Assembly (NCBI GenBank): GCA_046329555.1
Contig: JAXLUK010000003.1
Coordinates: 496,001 to 560,000 of the forward strand
Reading direction: 5' to 3'
Length of the DNA stretch: 64,000 bases
From: UBA1941 sp046329555
Lineage (GTDB): Bacteria > Bacteroidota > Bacteroidia > Chitinophagales > LD1
Made by a program: the position numbers and the translations under genes. Positions within the stretch are counted from its first letter, which is position 1. Each line of letters starts with the position of its first letter. This document shows positions 1-9,469 of the stretch, one piece after another. The notes below the pieces were generated by a model. That model did no database searches. It worked only from the letters and a program-made list of their open reading frames with translations, and had not been told where the DNA came from.

Positions 1-2
1 CC

Positions 3-494
3 ATGCTGTCTTTGGGTTTGTATGGTGCGTGGTGGATGATGGACTTGCGAAGATATATCATGGCAAATACCCGAGTGGGTGACACTGCCATGCAGTTTGA
101 AGGTGAAGGAACAGAATACTTTGTTCTTACGCTTAAAGGGGTCTTTCTAACCTACCTAACTTTAGGCATCTACGGATTCCGGTATGCCATGCACCGCAAT
201 CATTTCATGATTAACAACGTAGGCATTATGCAAGGCGAACAATACTACAATTTTAAAAGTAATACAACAGGAATGGGTTTTTTCAGAACCTATGTTCCGG
301 CTACCATTCTTACCATATTTACGCTTGGATTTGCGGCCCCTTGGGCAGAAGTTATGATTATGGAATATATCGTAGGATCAATAGAACTGGACGGTCGTTT
401 TGATCCCGAAAAACTAATTCAAACGGAAGATAATTACGGTAATGCAGCAGGAGAAGATGTGGTGGATGTATTGCTGGATATTGATTTAGCATAA
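3..494 (+). CDS. DUF898 (YjgN-like) membrane protein, 5' end outside window
   Basis: C-terminal part of a multi-pass inner-membrane protein of the DUF898/YjgN family, whose function is unknown. Visible are repeated hydrophobic helices, a Gly/Tyr-rich 'LGLYGAWW' type motif at the start and a second one (LGIYGFRYAM) near residue 55, the pattern typical of this family. The reading frame is open at the left edge, so the first Met here is probably internal. The stop TAA overlaps the ATG of the next gene (TAATG), which points to translational coupling with the M48 peptidase. DUF898 next to an M48 peptidase is a pairing I know from other bacteria. Confidence 0.8.
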   Translation: MLSLGLYGAWWMMDLRRYIMANTRVGDTAMQFEGEGTEYFVLTLKGVFLTYLTLGIYGFRYAMHRNHFMINNVGIMQGEQYYNFKSNTTGMGFFRTYVPATILTIFTLGFAAPWAEVMIMEYIVGSIELDGRFDPEKLIQTEDNYGNAAGEDVVDVLLDIDLA

Positions 495-1645
495 TGTACA
501 GAGGAGAATATTTCGATGGAAAGTCTTCCACAGGATTTCCTTGTACCATCAACTTGACACCAAATGGCATTCAGATTGTATATGTAGGAACCGATCTGAA
601 ACGAAATGAAGTAACATGGCCAATAGCCGGCATTCATCAAGGTGATTATGAACGAACCGAAAAAATCACCTTAAAGTTTGGCGATTTACCGTACCAGTAT
701 TTACTGGTATCCAACCCACAATTCTATCCCGATCTCACCCACCAATTTCCCGGTAAAAAATTCAATAGCACCGACTTTGAATTCTTTCGCACCCGCGGCT
801 TTGCAGGCATTTTGATGGTGTTTGCCGCCCTAATGGTTGCTGCTGTTTTATTCTACGTATATGGCATTCCAGCTATCGCTGATCGCTTTGCACAATTTAT
901 GCCCCAGCTCTATGAGGAGCAGTTGGGCAATTCACTGTATAGTAAAACACTAGAGGATTATGATGTTGACCAACCCCGAACAAAAGTCATGAATGCCTTT
1001 TGGCGTAACATGGATTATTCCACTGCATATCCGGTACAGATTACAGTAGTAGATGAAAATGATGACAACGCATTTGCTTTTCCGGGTGGTCACATAGTAG
1101 TATATAACGGCATTCTAAAACATATCAGAACTGAAGAGCAATTAGTGGCTTTGCTGTCACATGAGTATTCCCATGTGTCGCTGCGTCATACCTCTCGTGC
1201 TATTATGCGCGCGCTATCTAACTACATGTTTATATCTGTATTGTTTGGCGACATCAGTGGCGCTACTGCTGTAGCTATGCAACATGCCGACAACCTGAAA
1301 ACGCTACACTTTTCTAGAGAATTAGAAACGCAAGCTGATGACAACGGACTTGCACTGATGCAACAGCATGGATTCAATCCAAAGGGCATGCTCGATCTCT
1401 TCTATTTCTTGCAAACCAGCCATGAAGAAACGGAACTCGTTCCGCGCTTTCTAAGCACGCATCCGCTTACAGCCGAGCGGATAGCGCATGTGAATGCATT
1501 CCTGGCTAATCACCGGCAATCCTCATATACTACTAACATACAGTTGCACAATAGCTGGCTGGAATTACAAGCACTTAATGCTGAAGATGCTACCAGTAGC
1601 CCATCTTCATCAAAACCAGCAGATGATTCGGAAGATGGCGATTAG
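494..1645 (+). CDS. Membrane-anchored M48 family zinc metallopeptidase
   Basis: Predicted zinc-dependent endopeptidase of the M48 (HtpX/Oma1/BepA-like) group. The zinc motif HEYSH is at residues 223-227, and the downstream ELETQADD segment supplies the expected third ligand Glu and the conserved Asp. One clear transmembrane stretch lies at about residues 103-130, so the N-terminal ~100 residues and the peptidase domain sit on opposite sides of the helix. The start is fixed by TAATG overlap with the DUF898 gene. Its stop overlaps by 3-4 nt the stop of the convergent surface-protein gene on the other strand. Likely role is membrane or envelope protein quality control; the substrate is unknown. 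Confidence 0.85.
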   Translation: MYRGEYFDGKSSTGFPCTINLTPNGIQIVYVGTDLKRNEVTWPIAGIHQGDYERTEKITLKFGDLPYQYLLVSNPQFYPDLTHQFPGKKFNSTDFEFFRTRGFAGILMVFAALMVAAVLFYVYGIPAIADRFAQFMPQLYEEQLGNSLYSKTLEDYDVDQPRTKVMNAFWRNMDYSTAYPVQITVVDENDDNAFAFPGGHIVVYNGILKHIRTEEQLVALLSHEYSHVSLRHTSRAIMRALSNYMFISVLFGDISGATAVAMQHADNLKTLHFSRELETQADDNGLALMQQHGFNPKGMLDLFYFLQTSHEETELVPRFLSTHPLTAERIAHVNAFLANHRQSSYTTNIQLHNSWLELQALNAEDATSSPSSSKPADDSEDGD

Positions 1646-3417
1646 CGCTGCAACTCGCAATAATTAATGAATCGCTTTCCGGAATTGAGTTGGATAATAT
1701 ACCAATACGCGCCATCTGGCAAATGGAGGTGATGCGACCCAGTGGTTCCGTCCCAATCATTGCGATAATCATCATTATTATACACCTCATATCCGTAGCG
1801 ATTGTATACCTGCAGTAAAGCCGGATAATATTTTTCCAATCCCTCAAATACCAATCGGTCATTCACTCCATCACCATTAGGAGAAAAGCCCTGCGGTAAA
1901 ATTACTTCACCCTGACGCGATGAAGTATTATAAACAATGATGAAGGATGAAGCGCATAAGCCACCGGCATCGCAAGTGGTATAATGCAGCGTATCCTCCT
2001 CACAAGATGTAGTATAGGCTGGTGTAGTACGAATAATTAACTGACCGTTTTGAATCTCACCATAAAAACATCTTCCACTGTCAACGGCGGTTAATATCAA
2101 GGTATCGCCATCGATATCGGTATCATTGTATAATGGTCGAACCCACGCCACTACGTCATCAGTACGGAATGCTGTATCCGGATTGGCAACAGGCGAATCG
2201 TTCACTGGTAATACATGAATGGTAACATGAGCTCTTTTACAAACCGAAGAATCACAGCCTTCATAATCAAATCCATCTTCGCCATAAAAGTTTGGATCTG
2301 GGGTATAAATCACCCGATTCCTATTTATCACGGTAGCTCTACCATGTGTTGGCAATGAAAACAAATCTACTCTGATGAAATCACCATCTACATCCGTATC
2401 ATTTCGCGTTACCAGAAAGGTATCGGTCATATCTTCTAAAACAGTATACTCATCAGGGCGGATTACCGGAGCGTCATTAACGCCAGCTATGATAAATGTT
2501 ACAACACTAAACGCGCACCGCTGCGGCGTTCCATTATCGCAAACGCGGTAGGGCATCAAATCAATACCATTAAAATTAGGGTTAGGTTTGTAGGTCCAGC
2601 GACCTAGTAATGGCGTCACTGTTCCATTAAACGGTCCCAGCAGGGCTGTCCAGGTCAAGGAATCTCCATCTTGATCGGTATCGTTACTGCGGGGATCGAA
2701 TGGCAGCGAAAAAGGCGCATCTTCTAATCCCGGAACGATATCAATTTGCGCGGTTGGCGCATGGTTCGTTCCACCACAATTTATCACCGTAATTAAAACC
2801 CGCTCGGTATCGCATTTTGCTGCCACAGTAGCAGGGACATCACAAACAACATACTGCAAACTATCAATACCTGTAAAACCAAGATTCGGCTTGTAAAATA
2901 ATCGTCCGCCAGCCAACGAATCAGACCCATTCACGGGATGATACCACATCGCCTGCACGTACAAACTATCACCATCTGAATCCGTATCATTATTCAGAAC
3001 CAACAACTCATTGGTTTGGTTGCGACATGCACCCAGGCTATCAAAAGTTGCAACCGGCGCGTTATCAACAGGATAGCATGTATCTACCGAAATAACCACA
3101 AAACTGTAGGCGCACAACGAAGGAGTGCCATTGTCACAAATCTGGAAATACAACTTATCGCTGCCCTGAAAATTTGCATCAGGAACGTAATTTAACTGAC
3201 CGTTAATCAGTGCAAAGGTGCCGTGAGCCGCACTAATCAGGGTGTCGGCAACAAAAAGTGAATCGCCATCAGCATCGATGTCGTTCGCAAAAATATTGAT
3301 TGATGATCCTGTACTGTTCTTGCAAACATACAAGGTGTCATCACGCAATGCAGGGGGGGTATTACCGTACGACTGAAAAACTGCCAATAACAGCGGGAGT
3401 AGAAACAAATAACGCAT
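1642..3417 (-). CDS. Cadherin/tandem-95-like repeat protein with gliding-type C-terminal domain
   Basis: Secreted 591-aa protein with an N-terminal signal peptide (MRYLFLLPLLLAVFQSYG). It has about five Ig-like/cadherin-like repeats of roughly 90 aa, each with an acidic calcium-binding type motif (NDTDxDGDSL) and an N-terminal 'APVA' strand. The last ~85 residues start with LPQGFSPNGDGVNDRL and contain YNRYGYEVY and WDGT, which is the 'gliding motility-associated' C-terminal domain (CHU_C, type B T9SS signal). It should be exported by the T9SS and displayed on the cell surface, with calcium-stiffened repeats. It is divergent from the barrel gene that follows, with 48 bp between the two starts. 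Confidence 0.85.
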   Translation of the reverse strand: MRYLFLLPLLLAVFQSYGNTPPALRDDTLYVCKNSTGSSINIFANDIDADGDSLFVADTLISAAHGTFALINGQLNYVPDANFQGSDKLYFQICDNGTPSLCAYSFVVISVDTCYPVDNAPVATFDSLGACRNQTNELLVLNNDTDSDGDSLYVQAMWYHPVNGSDSLAGGRLFYKPNLGFTGIDSLQYVVCDVPATVAAKCDTERVLITVINCGGTNHAPTAQIDIVPGLEDAPFSLPFDPRSNDTDQDGDSLTWTALLGPFNGTVTPLLGRWTYKPNPNFNGIDLMPYRVCDNGTPQRCAFSVVTFIIAGVNDAPVIRPDEYTVLEDMTDTFLVTRNDTDVDGDFIRVDLFSLPTHGRATVINRNRVIYTPDPNFYGEDGFDYEGCDSSVCKRAHVTIHVLPVNDSPVANPDTAFRTDDVVAWVRPLYNDTDIDGDTLILTAVDSGRCFYGEIQNGQLIIRTTPAYTTSCEEDTLHYTTCDAGGLCASSFIIVYNTSSRQGEVILPQGFSPNGDGVNDRLVFEGLEKYYPALLQVYNRYGYEVYNNDDYRNDWDGTTGSHHLHLPDGAYWYIIQLNSGKRFINYCELQR

Positions 3418-3465
3418 GGCGCAATATAATAAGTAATTTCCTGCCCCAAATCACGTTTAGCAACT

Positions 3466-6400
3466 GTGCGCCAAATAGCATTGATTGTACCTCATATCAG
3501 CCTACCGGCAGGACGTTACGCCTGCCTGCTAGGTTGTTTGGCATGGCTAATTTCTGTTCCACTGAAGGCCCAGCAGTCCTTTAGTAATTTGCGCCGAAAT
3601 TCCTTTACCGTATTTTCAGATACTACCCGTCTGGATACGTTTAGTGTAATTCCCCATACCCTGAAACTTACCACGAACGGTTCCGCAATAGATTCTACAA
3701 CCTATGATTGGTATCCATTCGCCGGACTTTTAATTTGGAAAACCAGACCCCAGGGGAAAGTTGACGCCCTTTACCGGGTTTATCCTTATGCGTTAGCAAA
3801 CCGAAGTTTCAACAAAAGTTTTGAAGCCTACAGAAGAACGCAAATCAACCGTTTGAACAAGCCATTTGAGTACACACCTGAAGAAACGTCTGCTGATAAA
3901 TTTATCGACTTCGGCGCCTTGGATTACAGCGGGAATTTATCACGCGGCCTTTCATTCGGAAGTAATCAGGATGTAGTATTGAATTCTTCTTTTAACCTGC
4001 AGTTACAGGGCATGTTAAGTAAGGATATTGAAGTTACAGCGGCTATAACCGACAATAACATCCCTATTCAACCAGAGGGTAACACCCAACAAATTCAAGA
4101 ATTCGACAAAATATTTATTCAGTTGCGAAAAGGGCGACATGCTGTGGTTGTAGGTGATTTCGATTTGTTTAATGGAAACGACTACTTTCTTCGATATTCG
4201 AAGAAAACACAGGGCGGCGGCTATACTGGTAGTGTAGATTTGAAAAAGTTTGGAACACTGAAAGCCCATGTGGCGGGCGGAATTGCGAAAGGAAAGTTTA
4301 GTAGAAACATCCTGGCTAACACGGAAGGTAACCAAGGCCCTTATAAACTGACGGGCGCCAACGGCGAATCACTGATAATTATTCTGGCTAACACAGAGGA
4401 AGTTTTCATTAATGGTCAGAAGCTAAAGCGTGGAGCCGATAACGATTACATTATAGATTACAATCTGGGGACCATCACGTTCATGCCCAGGCGCATTATC
4501 ACCAAAGATCTTCGTGTAGTAGTAGAATTTGAATACAGTGAACGCAATTATCAAAGAACAATGGTTGATGGCGCATTGGAATGGGAGACCAGGAAATCAT
4601 CAATCCGGTTTAATGCCTACAGCGAACAGGATAGCAAGAATCAGAATATACAGCAGTCGTTGAATGCAGATAAAAAGAATTTCTTAGCTGCTATTGGCGA
4701 CAGCGTGAATAACGCCTTTTATCCAGGAGTAGATACGGCATCTTTTGATGCCAACCGAATTTTATATGAAATGCGCGATACCATTTGTGGCAGCCGCAGA
4801 GACACTTTTTATGTGTACAGTGTGAATCCGGCAACGGCGCGTTACGTTCTAACTTTTGCGCAGGTTCCCGTGGGCCGTTATAAAGCCGCAGAAAATACCG
4901 CAAACGGACGTACCTATACATATTCTGTTTCTATTGATACCACCACCTGCCAGTTTACACCAACGGGGAATTACGAGCCAGTAATCAAACTAGTGGCCCC
5001 TCAACTGCAGCAGATGTTTACTTTGGCTGGCGATTATCGGTTCAACACCAGAAATAAAATGTCGGCAGAAGTGGCTTTGAGTAACACCGACTTAAACACC
5101 CTTTCAAACAAAAACGATAACAACAACCTGGGGCTAGCGGCGCGTGCAGGGTACTCATCTGAAATTGTAACAAAACGAGATTCTCAAAACGTAAAGCAAC
5201 AGCTCAATCTTGATTTTAACTATGAGTTCTTACAAAATACGTTCAGAACTATTGAGCGTTATAGAACGGTAGAATTCGCACGCGACTTCAACCTACCCGT
5301 TTCCACGCTAACACACAACGAACATGGCGCATCAATGAATGCCACCTATTCATTCATGGGATTCGGTGCCGTACATTACCGATTACGTGCTTTTTTCCAG
5401 GACACCGCTTATAAAGGCTATGAGCACTTGATAGATGCCCGGGGCAAAACTGAAAAGTGGCAATTTGATTTAGGAACAACAGTGCTCCATAGCAGCGCAA
5501 CTGGAAATAAAACGCTTTTTATAAGACCCTTTGGCCACCTGGGCTATACCTTGCCCCGTACCAAAGGATGGCGCGCTTCAGTAGGTTTCAATCACGAAAT
5601 GAATTGGTATCGCGACCTTCCAGCCGATACGCTGAACAAAAACAACAGTAGATTATGGCAGAATTATTCTTTCGCCATTCAAAATGCCGATTCCCAACAG
5701 AATAGTTATAAGCTTGAATACTTGTTTAGGAGCGAACAAGTAGCAGGACAGCAAACCTTTGAGAGACCACATCGATTGGCCCATACCATTACCGTATCGG
5801 GCACGGTTACTACATTGAAAAATCAAAGTTTATCATGGAACCTAACGTACAGAAGGGTAGATGAAAAAGATTCTATTAAGGCGGCGTCTGAGTTGAAGAA
5901 TTACTATTTGGGTAGAGTTGATTACAGCTTTTACGTATTAAAGGGTTTATTTAAATCTCAAACCTACTACGAAATAGGAGCAGGCCGCGAACAGCGCGCG
6001 CAACTGCAATATATACAGGCACTGAATCGCGAATCGGGCGAATACGCGTGGCGCGATGTGAACGGCGATAGCATTAAGCAACTCAACGAATTCTATCCGA
6101 TTGATTATCGAAATTATTCGGGCCCTGTTTTTTTCAGAAGCTTCGTTTTTACGCCAGATTACATTGCTGTCAACAGCGCCCAATTCAATGAAGTACTCCA
6201 TATCAATCCGGCAGGAATATTGCGCAATGCCAGCGGATTTGGAAAAGTAGTGAAACTATTTTCCCTCATGACCAGCCTGCAACTTACCCGCAAAATATAT
6301 GCGCGCGCCAATGTCAATCCAGGAGAATTTTTCAATCCATTTCCCACAAAGATAATTGACACCAACATCGTAGCTTTGGCGCTCACCAGCAGGAATAGCC

Positions 6401-7032
6401 TGTTCTTCAACCGAACCAGTGCCAAATTCAATGCGCAATTTGATGTGAATTATTCTCGCAATCGAACCTTACTTACCGCTGGTTTTGAAAACAGAATGAA
6501 TCAACAAATTGGACTCTCTTATCGTTGGAATATCTACAAGCAACTCAACTGGAATGCTGCGTACGCTTATCAGATTAAAGAAAATCTATCTGACTTTGTA
6601 AAAACGCAACAGTACCGAATTTATAGTCAGGATGTAAATACAGAATTGAGTTATCTATTCCAACAACAAATCAGGTTGGCTGCATCCTACGGCTATTCTT
6701 TCAAAACGAACCGACTGCCAGAAAGCGGCGGACAGTTTGCCGTAGTGAACCAAACTTCTGTGGATATCAAATACACCCGAGTTCAGAAGACTAATTTGGG
6801 GGTAAAACTTACGTATACCGGCGTTGGTTATGCTGACCAGGCTTACAAAAATGACCAGGCGCAGTACGCTATGCTGGAAGGATTAAGGAATGGGAATAAT
6901 TTTTCCTGGAATGTTACCCTTGAACAGAAGTTACTAGGTGCTTTGCAACTAATTGCTTCCTATGATGGCCGCAAAAACGGAACCAATGCTATAGTTCATA
7001 CCGCACGAATGGAGTTAAGAGCCATCTTCTAA
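3466..7032 (+). CDS. Large outer-membrane beta-barrel protein, function unknown
   Basis: 1188-aa protein with a long N-terminal region that includes a hydrophobic signal segment ending near PLKAQQ. The body is rich in alternating Tyr/Phe/Asn strand patterns and the chain ends in Phe (MELRAIF), as expected of a barrel protein inserted by the BAM complex. The N-terminal third (around residues 150-260, with GNLSRGLSFGSNQD, DNNIPIQPEG and VVVGDFDL) is reminiscent of segments I associate with SprA-like Bacteroidota barrels, but at half the SprA length; this is recall, not a search. No catalytic motif is seen. It sits 40 bp before the M1 peptidase gene and may be cotranscribed with it. Confidence 0.6.
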   Translation: MRQIALIVPHISLPAGRYACLLGCLAWLISVPLKAQQSFSNLRRNSFTVFSDTTRLDTFSVIPHTLKLTTNGSAIDSTTYDWYPFAGLLIWKTRPQGKVDALYRVYPYALANRSFNKSFEAYRRTQINRLNKPFEYTPEETSADKFIDFGALDYSGNLSRGLSFGSNQDVVLNSSFNLQLQGMLSKDIEVTAAITDNNIPIQPEGNTQQIQEFDKIFIQLRKGRHAVVVGDFDLFNGNDYFLRYSKKTQGGGYTGSVDLKKFGTLKAHVAGGIAKGKFSRNILANTEGNQGPYKLTGANGESLIIILANTEEVFINGQKLKRGADNDYIIDYNLGTITFMPRRIITKDLRVVVEFEYSERNYQRTMVDGALEWETRKSSIRFNAYSEQDSKNQNIQQSLNADKKNFLAAIGDSVNNAFYPGVDTASFDANRILYEMRDTICGSRRDTFYVYSVNPATARYVLTFAQVPVGRYKAAENTANGRTYTYSVSIDTTTCQFTPTGNYEPVIKLVAPQLQQMFTLAGDYRFNTRNKMSAEVALSNTDLNTLSNKNDNNNLGLAARAGYSSEIVTKRDSQNVKQQLNLDFNYEFLQNTFRTIERYRTVEFARDFNLPVSTLTHNEHGASMNATYSFMGFGAVHYRLRAFFQDTAYKGYEHLIDARGKTEKWQFDLGTTVLHSSATGNKTLFIRPFGHLGYTLPRTKGWRASVGFNHEMNWYRDLPADTLNKNNSRLWQNYSFAIQNADSQQNSYKLEYLFRSEQVAGQQTFERPHRLAHTITVSGTVTTLKNQSLSWNLTYRRVDEKDSIKAASELKNYYLGRVDYSFYVLKGLFKSQTYYEIGAGREQRAQLQYIQALNRESGEYAWRDVNGDSIKQLNEFYPIDYRNYSGPVFFRSFVFTPDYIAVNSAQFNEVLHINPAGILRNASGFGKVVKLFSLMTSLQLTRKIYARANVNPGEFFNPFPTKIIDTNIVALALTSRNSLFFNRTSAKFNAQFDVNYSRNRTLLTAGFENRMNQQIGLSYRWNIYKQLNWNAAYAYQIKENLSDFVKTQQYRIYSQDVNTELSYLFQQQIRLAASYGYSFKTNRLPESGGQFAVVNQTSVDIKYTRVQKTNLGVKLTYTGVGYADQAYKNDQAQYAMLEGLRNGNNFSWNVTLEQKLLGALQLIASYDGRKNGTNAIVHTARMELRAIF

Positions 7033-7072
7033 CGAAACAATTGCTATAAGATTTTCAATACTTTCACGGTCT

Positions 7073-9469
7073 ATGAAGTATCTGTTTGTGTTGTTTTTAA
7101 TGCCGTTGATGGCCTCAGGGCAGCAGCCTGAATTGCTTTGCGCATTAAGAGATGAAGGGGCACATTATCGCGAACATAATGTTGATTTTGAAAAATTACA
7201 ATTGACTGTTTCGTTTCAGCCGCTGTTGGGAAAAATCATTGGCAACGCAACCTATACTTTCTCTCCTATACATCCTGTAATCGATTCTTTGTTTTTGGAT
7301 GCACCCGGAATTCAAATCAAACAAGTATCATTTTCCGACCAAACCATTAGGACCCGCTTCCAAACCAACAAGGATGGTCTTATCATCTTTTTTACAGGCA
7401 TCAAACCACAATGGCACCAACATTATCAAATGCAAATTACCTATGAGGCGCAACCTCGAAAAGGTTTGTATTTCATTGGTTGGCGCGACACGAGGAATCT
7501 CTCCAGAAAGCAGATCTGGACTCAAGGTCAGGGTATCGACAACCGGCATTGGTTTCCTTGTTATGACGATGTGAACGATAAGCTCATCACCGAAACCAAC
7601 ATCACTTTCGATTCATCCTATACGGTTATCTCAAATGGTGAGTTAAAACTCGTAGAACGTAATGCCGGTTTAAAAACCTGGCATTACGCTATGAATAAGC
7701 CCCACGCGCCTTACTTAGTAATGCTGGCTATTGACAAATACGCTCATAAAGACGTAATCTCCAAAAACGGTATTGTATCGCGCCAGTATTACTACGCCGA
7801 CCATCCTGAAACTTATGCACCTACTTACGCGCATAGTGCAGATATGATGGATTTTCTTGCTGAAGAAACCGGCGTTCCCTATCCGTGGACCACTTACAGC
7901 AATACGCCTGTCCAGGATTTCATGTTCGGCGCGATGGAAAATACCACCGCCACTATTTTTGGTGATTTTTACTTACTGGATGCCCGCGGTTCTTTGGAAC
8001 GTGGATATACCGGAACGAATGCCCATGAGTTAACGCATCAATGGTTTGGCGATTATATCACAGAATGGAGTGCGGCTCATCATTGGTTGCATGAAAGTTT
8101 TGCCACCTATTATTCTAAACAATACATGCGCAAGTTGATGGGCGAAGCGCATTATGAAACCATCCTTCGGGGAGAGGCGAACGCTGCGTTATCGGCTGAT
8201 CGCACCGACCGGTTTCCGGTAGCGCATAGTAAGGCTGGAACAAATCGCCATTATTCAAAAGGCAGTCATGTTATCGATATGATCAGATATGTGGTGGGCG
8301 ATGCCGTGTTTAAAAGCTGCATTCAGTATTATCTAAAGAAACATGCCTACGGGCAAGTAGATTCTCACGATTTTGAGCGAGCCTTTATGGAACATGCCGG
8401 CATCAATCTCGATTGGTTTTTCGACGAATGGGTTTATCATAGTGGCTTTCCCAGATACGCAGTTTCAAGAGCTATTTCTGTTGATGCCACCACTTTTTTT
8501 ATCCAGCAAACACAGCATATAGATTCGCTAACTGGTATCTTCAAAATGCCGGTGGTATTGCAGGTTTTTTATCGGGATGGCACTTCAGATAGCATCCGAC
8601 CATGGCTTCAACATGCTTTCGATACGGTTGTTATCGCCAATCCGCAGCACAAACAGGTTGCTTTTACTTTATTCGATCCGGGATCACATTTGATTAAAGG
8701 TATTTCCTTTCCGAAGTCGATGCGCGAACTTCAGCTTCAGGCCAGAAGTGCACCCCATATGTTAGATCGCTTTGATGCCATTAGCGCCTTGCATGACACC
8801 TCATTGACAGAGAAGAAAGCACTTTTAATTGAACTATTTTACAGCGAAAAAGAACATGGTGTTAAAGAGGAAATTCTGAGGCAATTATCCGGCGATACTA
8901 GTGTTGAAATTGTTAACCTGTTGAAGTCGGCCTTGAGCGACGGGCATTTTTTGGTCCGGCGGGAAGCGTTAGACGCGATGCCGGTTATTCCAACATCATT
9001 ACAATCGCACGCAGAAAAACTGCTACGTGATTCTTCTTACTACACTATGGAACGAGCCTTTCGCTTGTTGGTTAATCAATTTCCGGAAAAGCGCAAGCAG
9101 TACCTGGAACAAACTAAAAACGAACACGGCATCAGTGAAAATATGAAGATTGCCTGGCTGGAGGTTCAGGCGAAAGAAGATAGTTCTAAGCTGCTGGCAC
9201 TTACTGATTTTACTTCACTGAGTTACGAATTCAGAACCCGCCTTCGCGCGATGGAAGCGTTGGAGCGACTGAATTTGGCTGGCATATCGCTTGCTGGAAA
9301 CCTCATCGATGCCATGTTAAATCCTAATGGCCGGTTGGCTAGACCTGCCACACGAACGTTTCAGCACTTTTTGAAGAACAAAAGTTTTCGAGATAATGCG
9401 CAAACAATAATCGAAACCGGAAATTGGCGTGACTGGGAGAAGGAAATATTACAACCGTTGATGAAATAG
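7073..9469 (+). CDS. M1 family zinc aminopeptidase, secreted
   Basis: 798-aa gluzincin. The exopeptidase motif GAMEN is at residues 286-290, and the zinc motif HELTH at 318-322 has the third ligand Glu at 341 (HEXXH-18-E). An N-terminal signal peptide (MKYLFVLFLMPLMASG) indicates export to the periplasm or beyond. The order is N-terminal beta-sandwich, thermolysin-like domain (about 230-440), then a helical C-terminal region with HEAT-like character. It should remove N-terminal residues from peptides. No T9SS tail is visible. It follows the barrel gene closely on the same strand and meets a convergent gene at its 3' end with no spacing. Confidence 0.92.
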   Translation: MKYLFVLFLMPLMASGQQPELLCALRDEGAHYREHNVDFEKLQLTVSFQPLLGKIIGNATYTFSPIHPVIDSLFLDAPGIQIKQVSFSDQTIRTRFQTNKDGLIIFFTGIKPQWHQHYQMQITYEAQPRKGLYFIGWRDTRNLSRKQIWTQGQGIDNRHWFPCYDDVNDKLITETNITFDSSYTVISNGELKLVERNAGLKTWHYAMNKPHAPYLVMLAIDKYAHKDVISKNGIVSRQYYYADHPETYAPTYAHSADMMDFLAEETGVPYPWTTYSNTPVQDFMFGAMENTTATIFGDFYLLDARGSLERGYTGTNAHELTHQWFGDYITEWSAAHHWLHESFATYYSKQYMRKLMGEAHYETILRGEANAALSADRTDRFPVAHSKAGTNRHYSKGSHVIDMIRYVVGDAVFKSCIQYYLKKHAYGQVDSHDFERAFMEHAGINLDWFFDEWVYHSGFPRYAVSRAISVDATTFFIQQTQHIDSLTGIFKMPVVLQVFYRDGTSDSIRPWLQHAFDTVVIANPQHKQVAFTLFDPGSHLIKGISFPKSMRELQLQARSAPHMLDRFDAISALHDTSLTEKKALLIELFYSEKEHGVKEEILRQLSGDTSVEIVNLLKSALSDGHFLVRREALDAMPVIPTSLQSHAEKLLRDSSYYTMERAFRLLVNQFPEKRKQYLEQTKNEHGISENMKIAWLEVQAKEDSSKLLALTDFTSLSYEFRTRLRAMEALERLNLAGISLAGNLIDAMLNPNGRLARPATRTFQHFLKNKSFRDNAQTIIETGNWRDWEKEILQPLMK

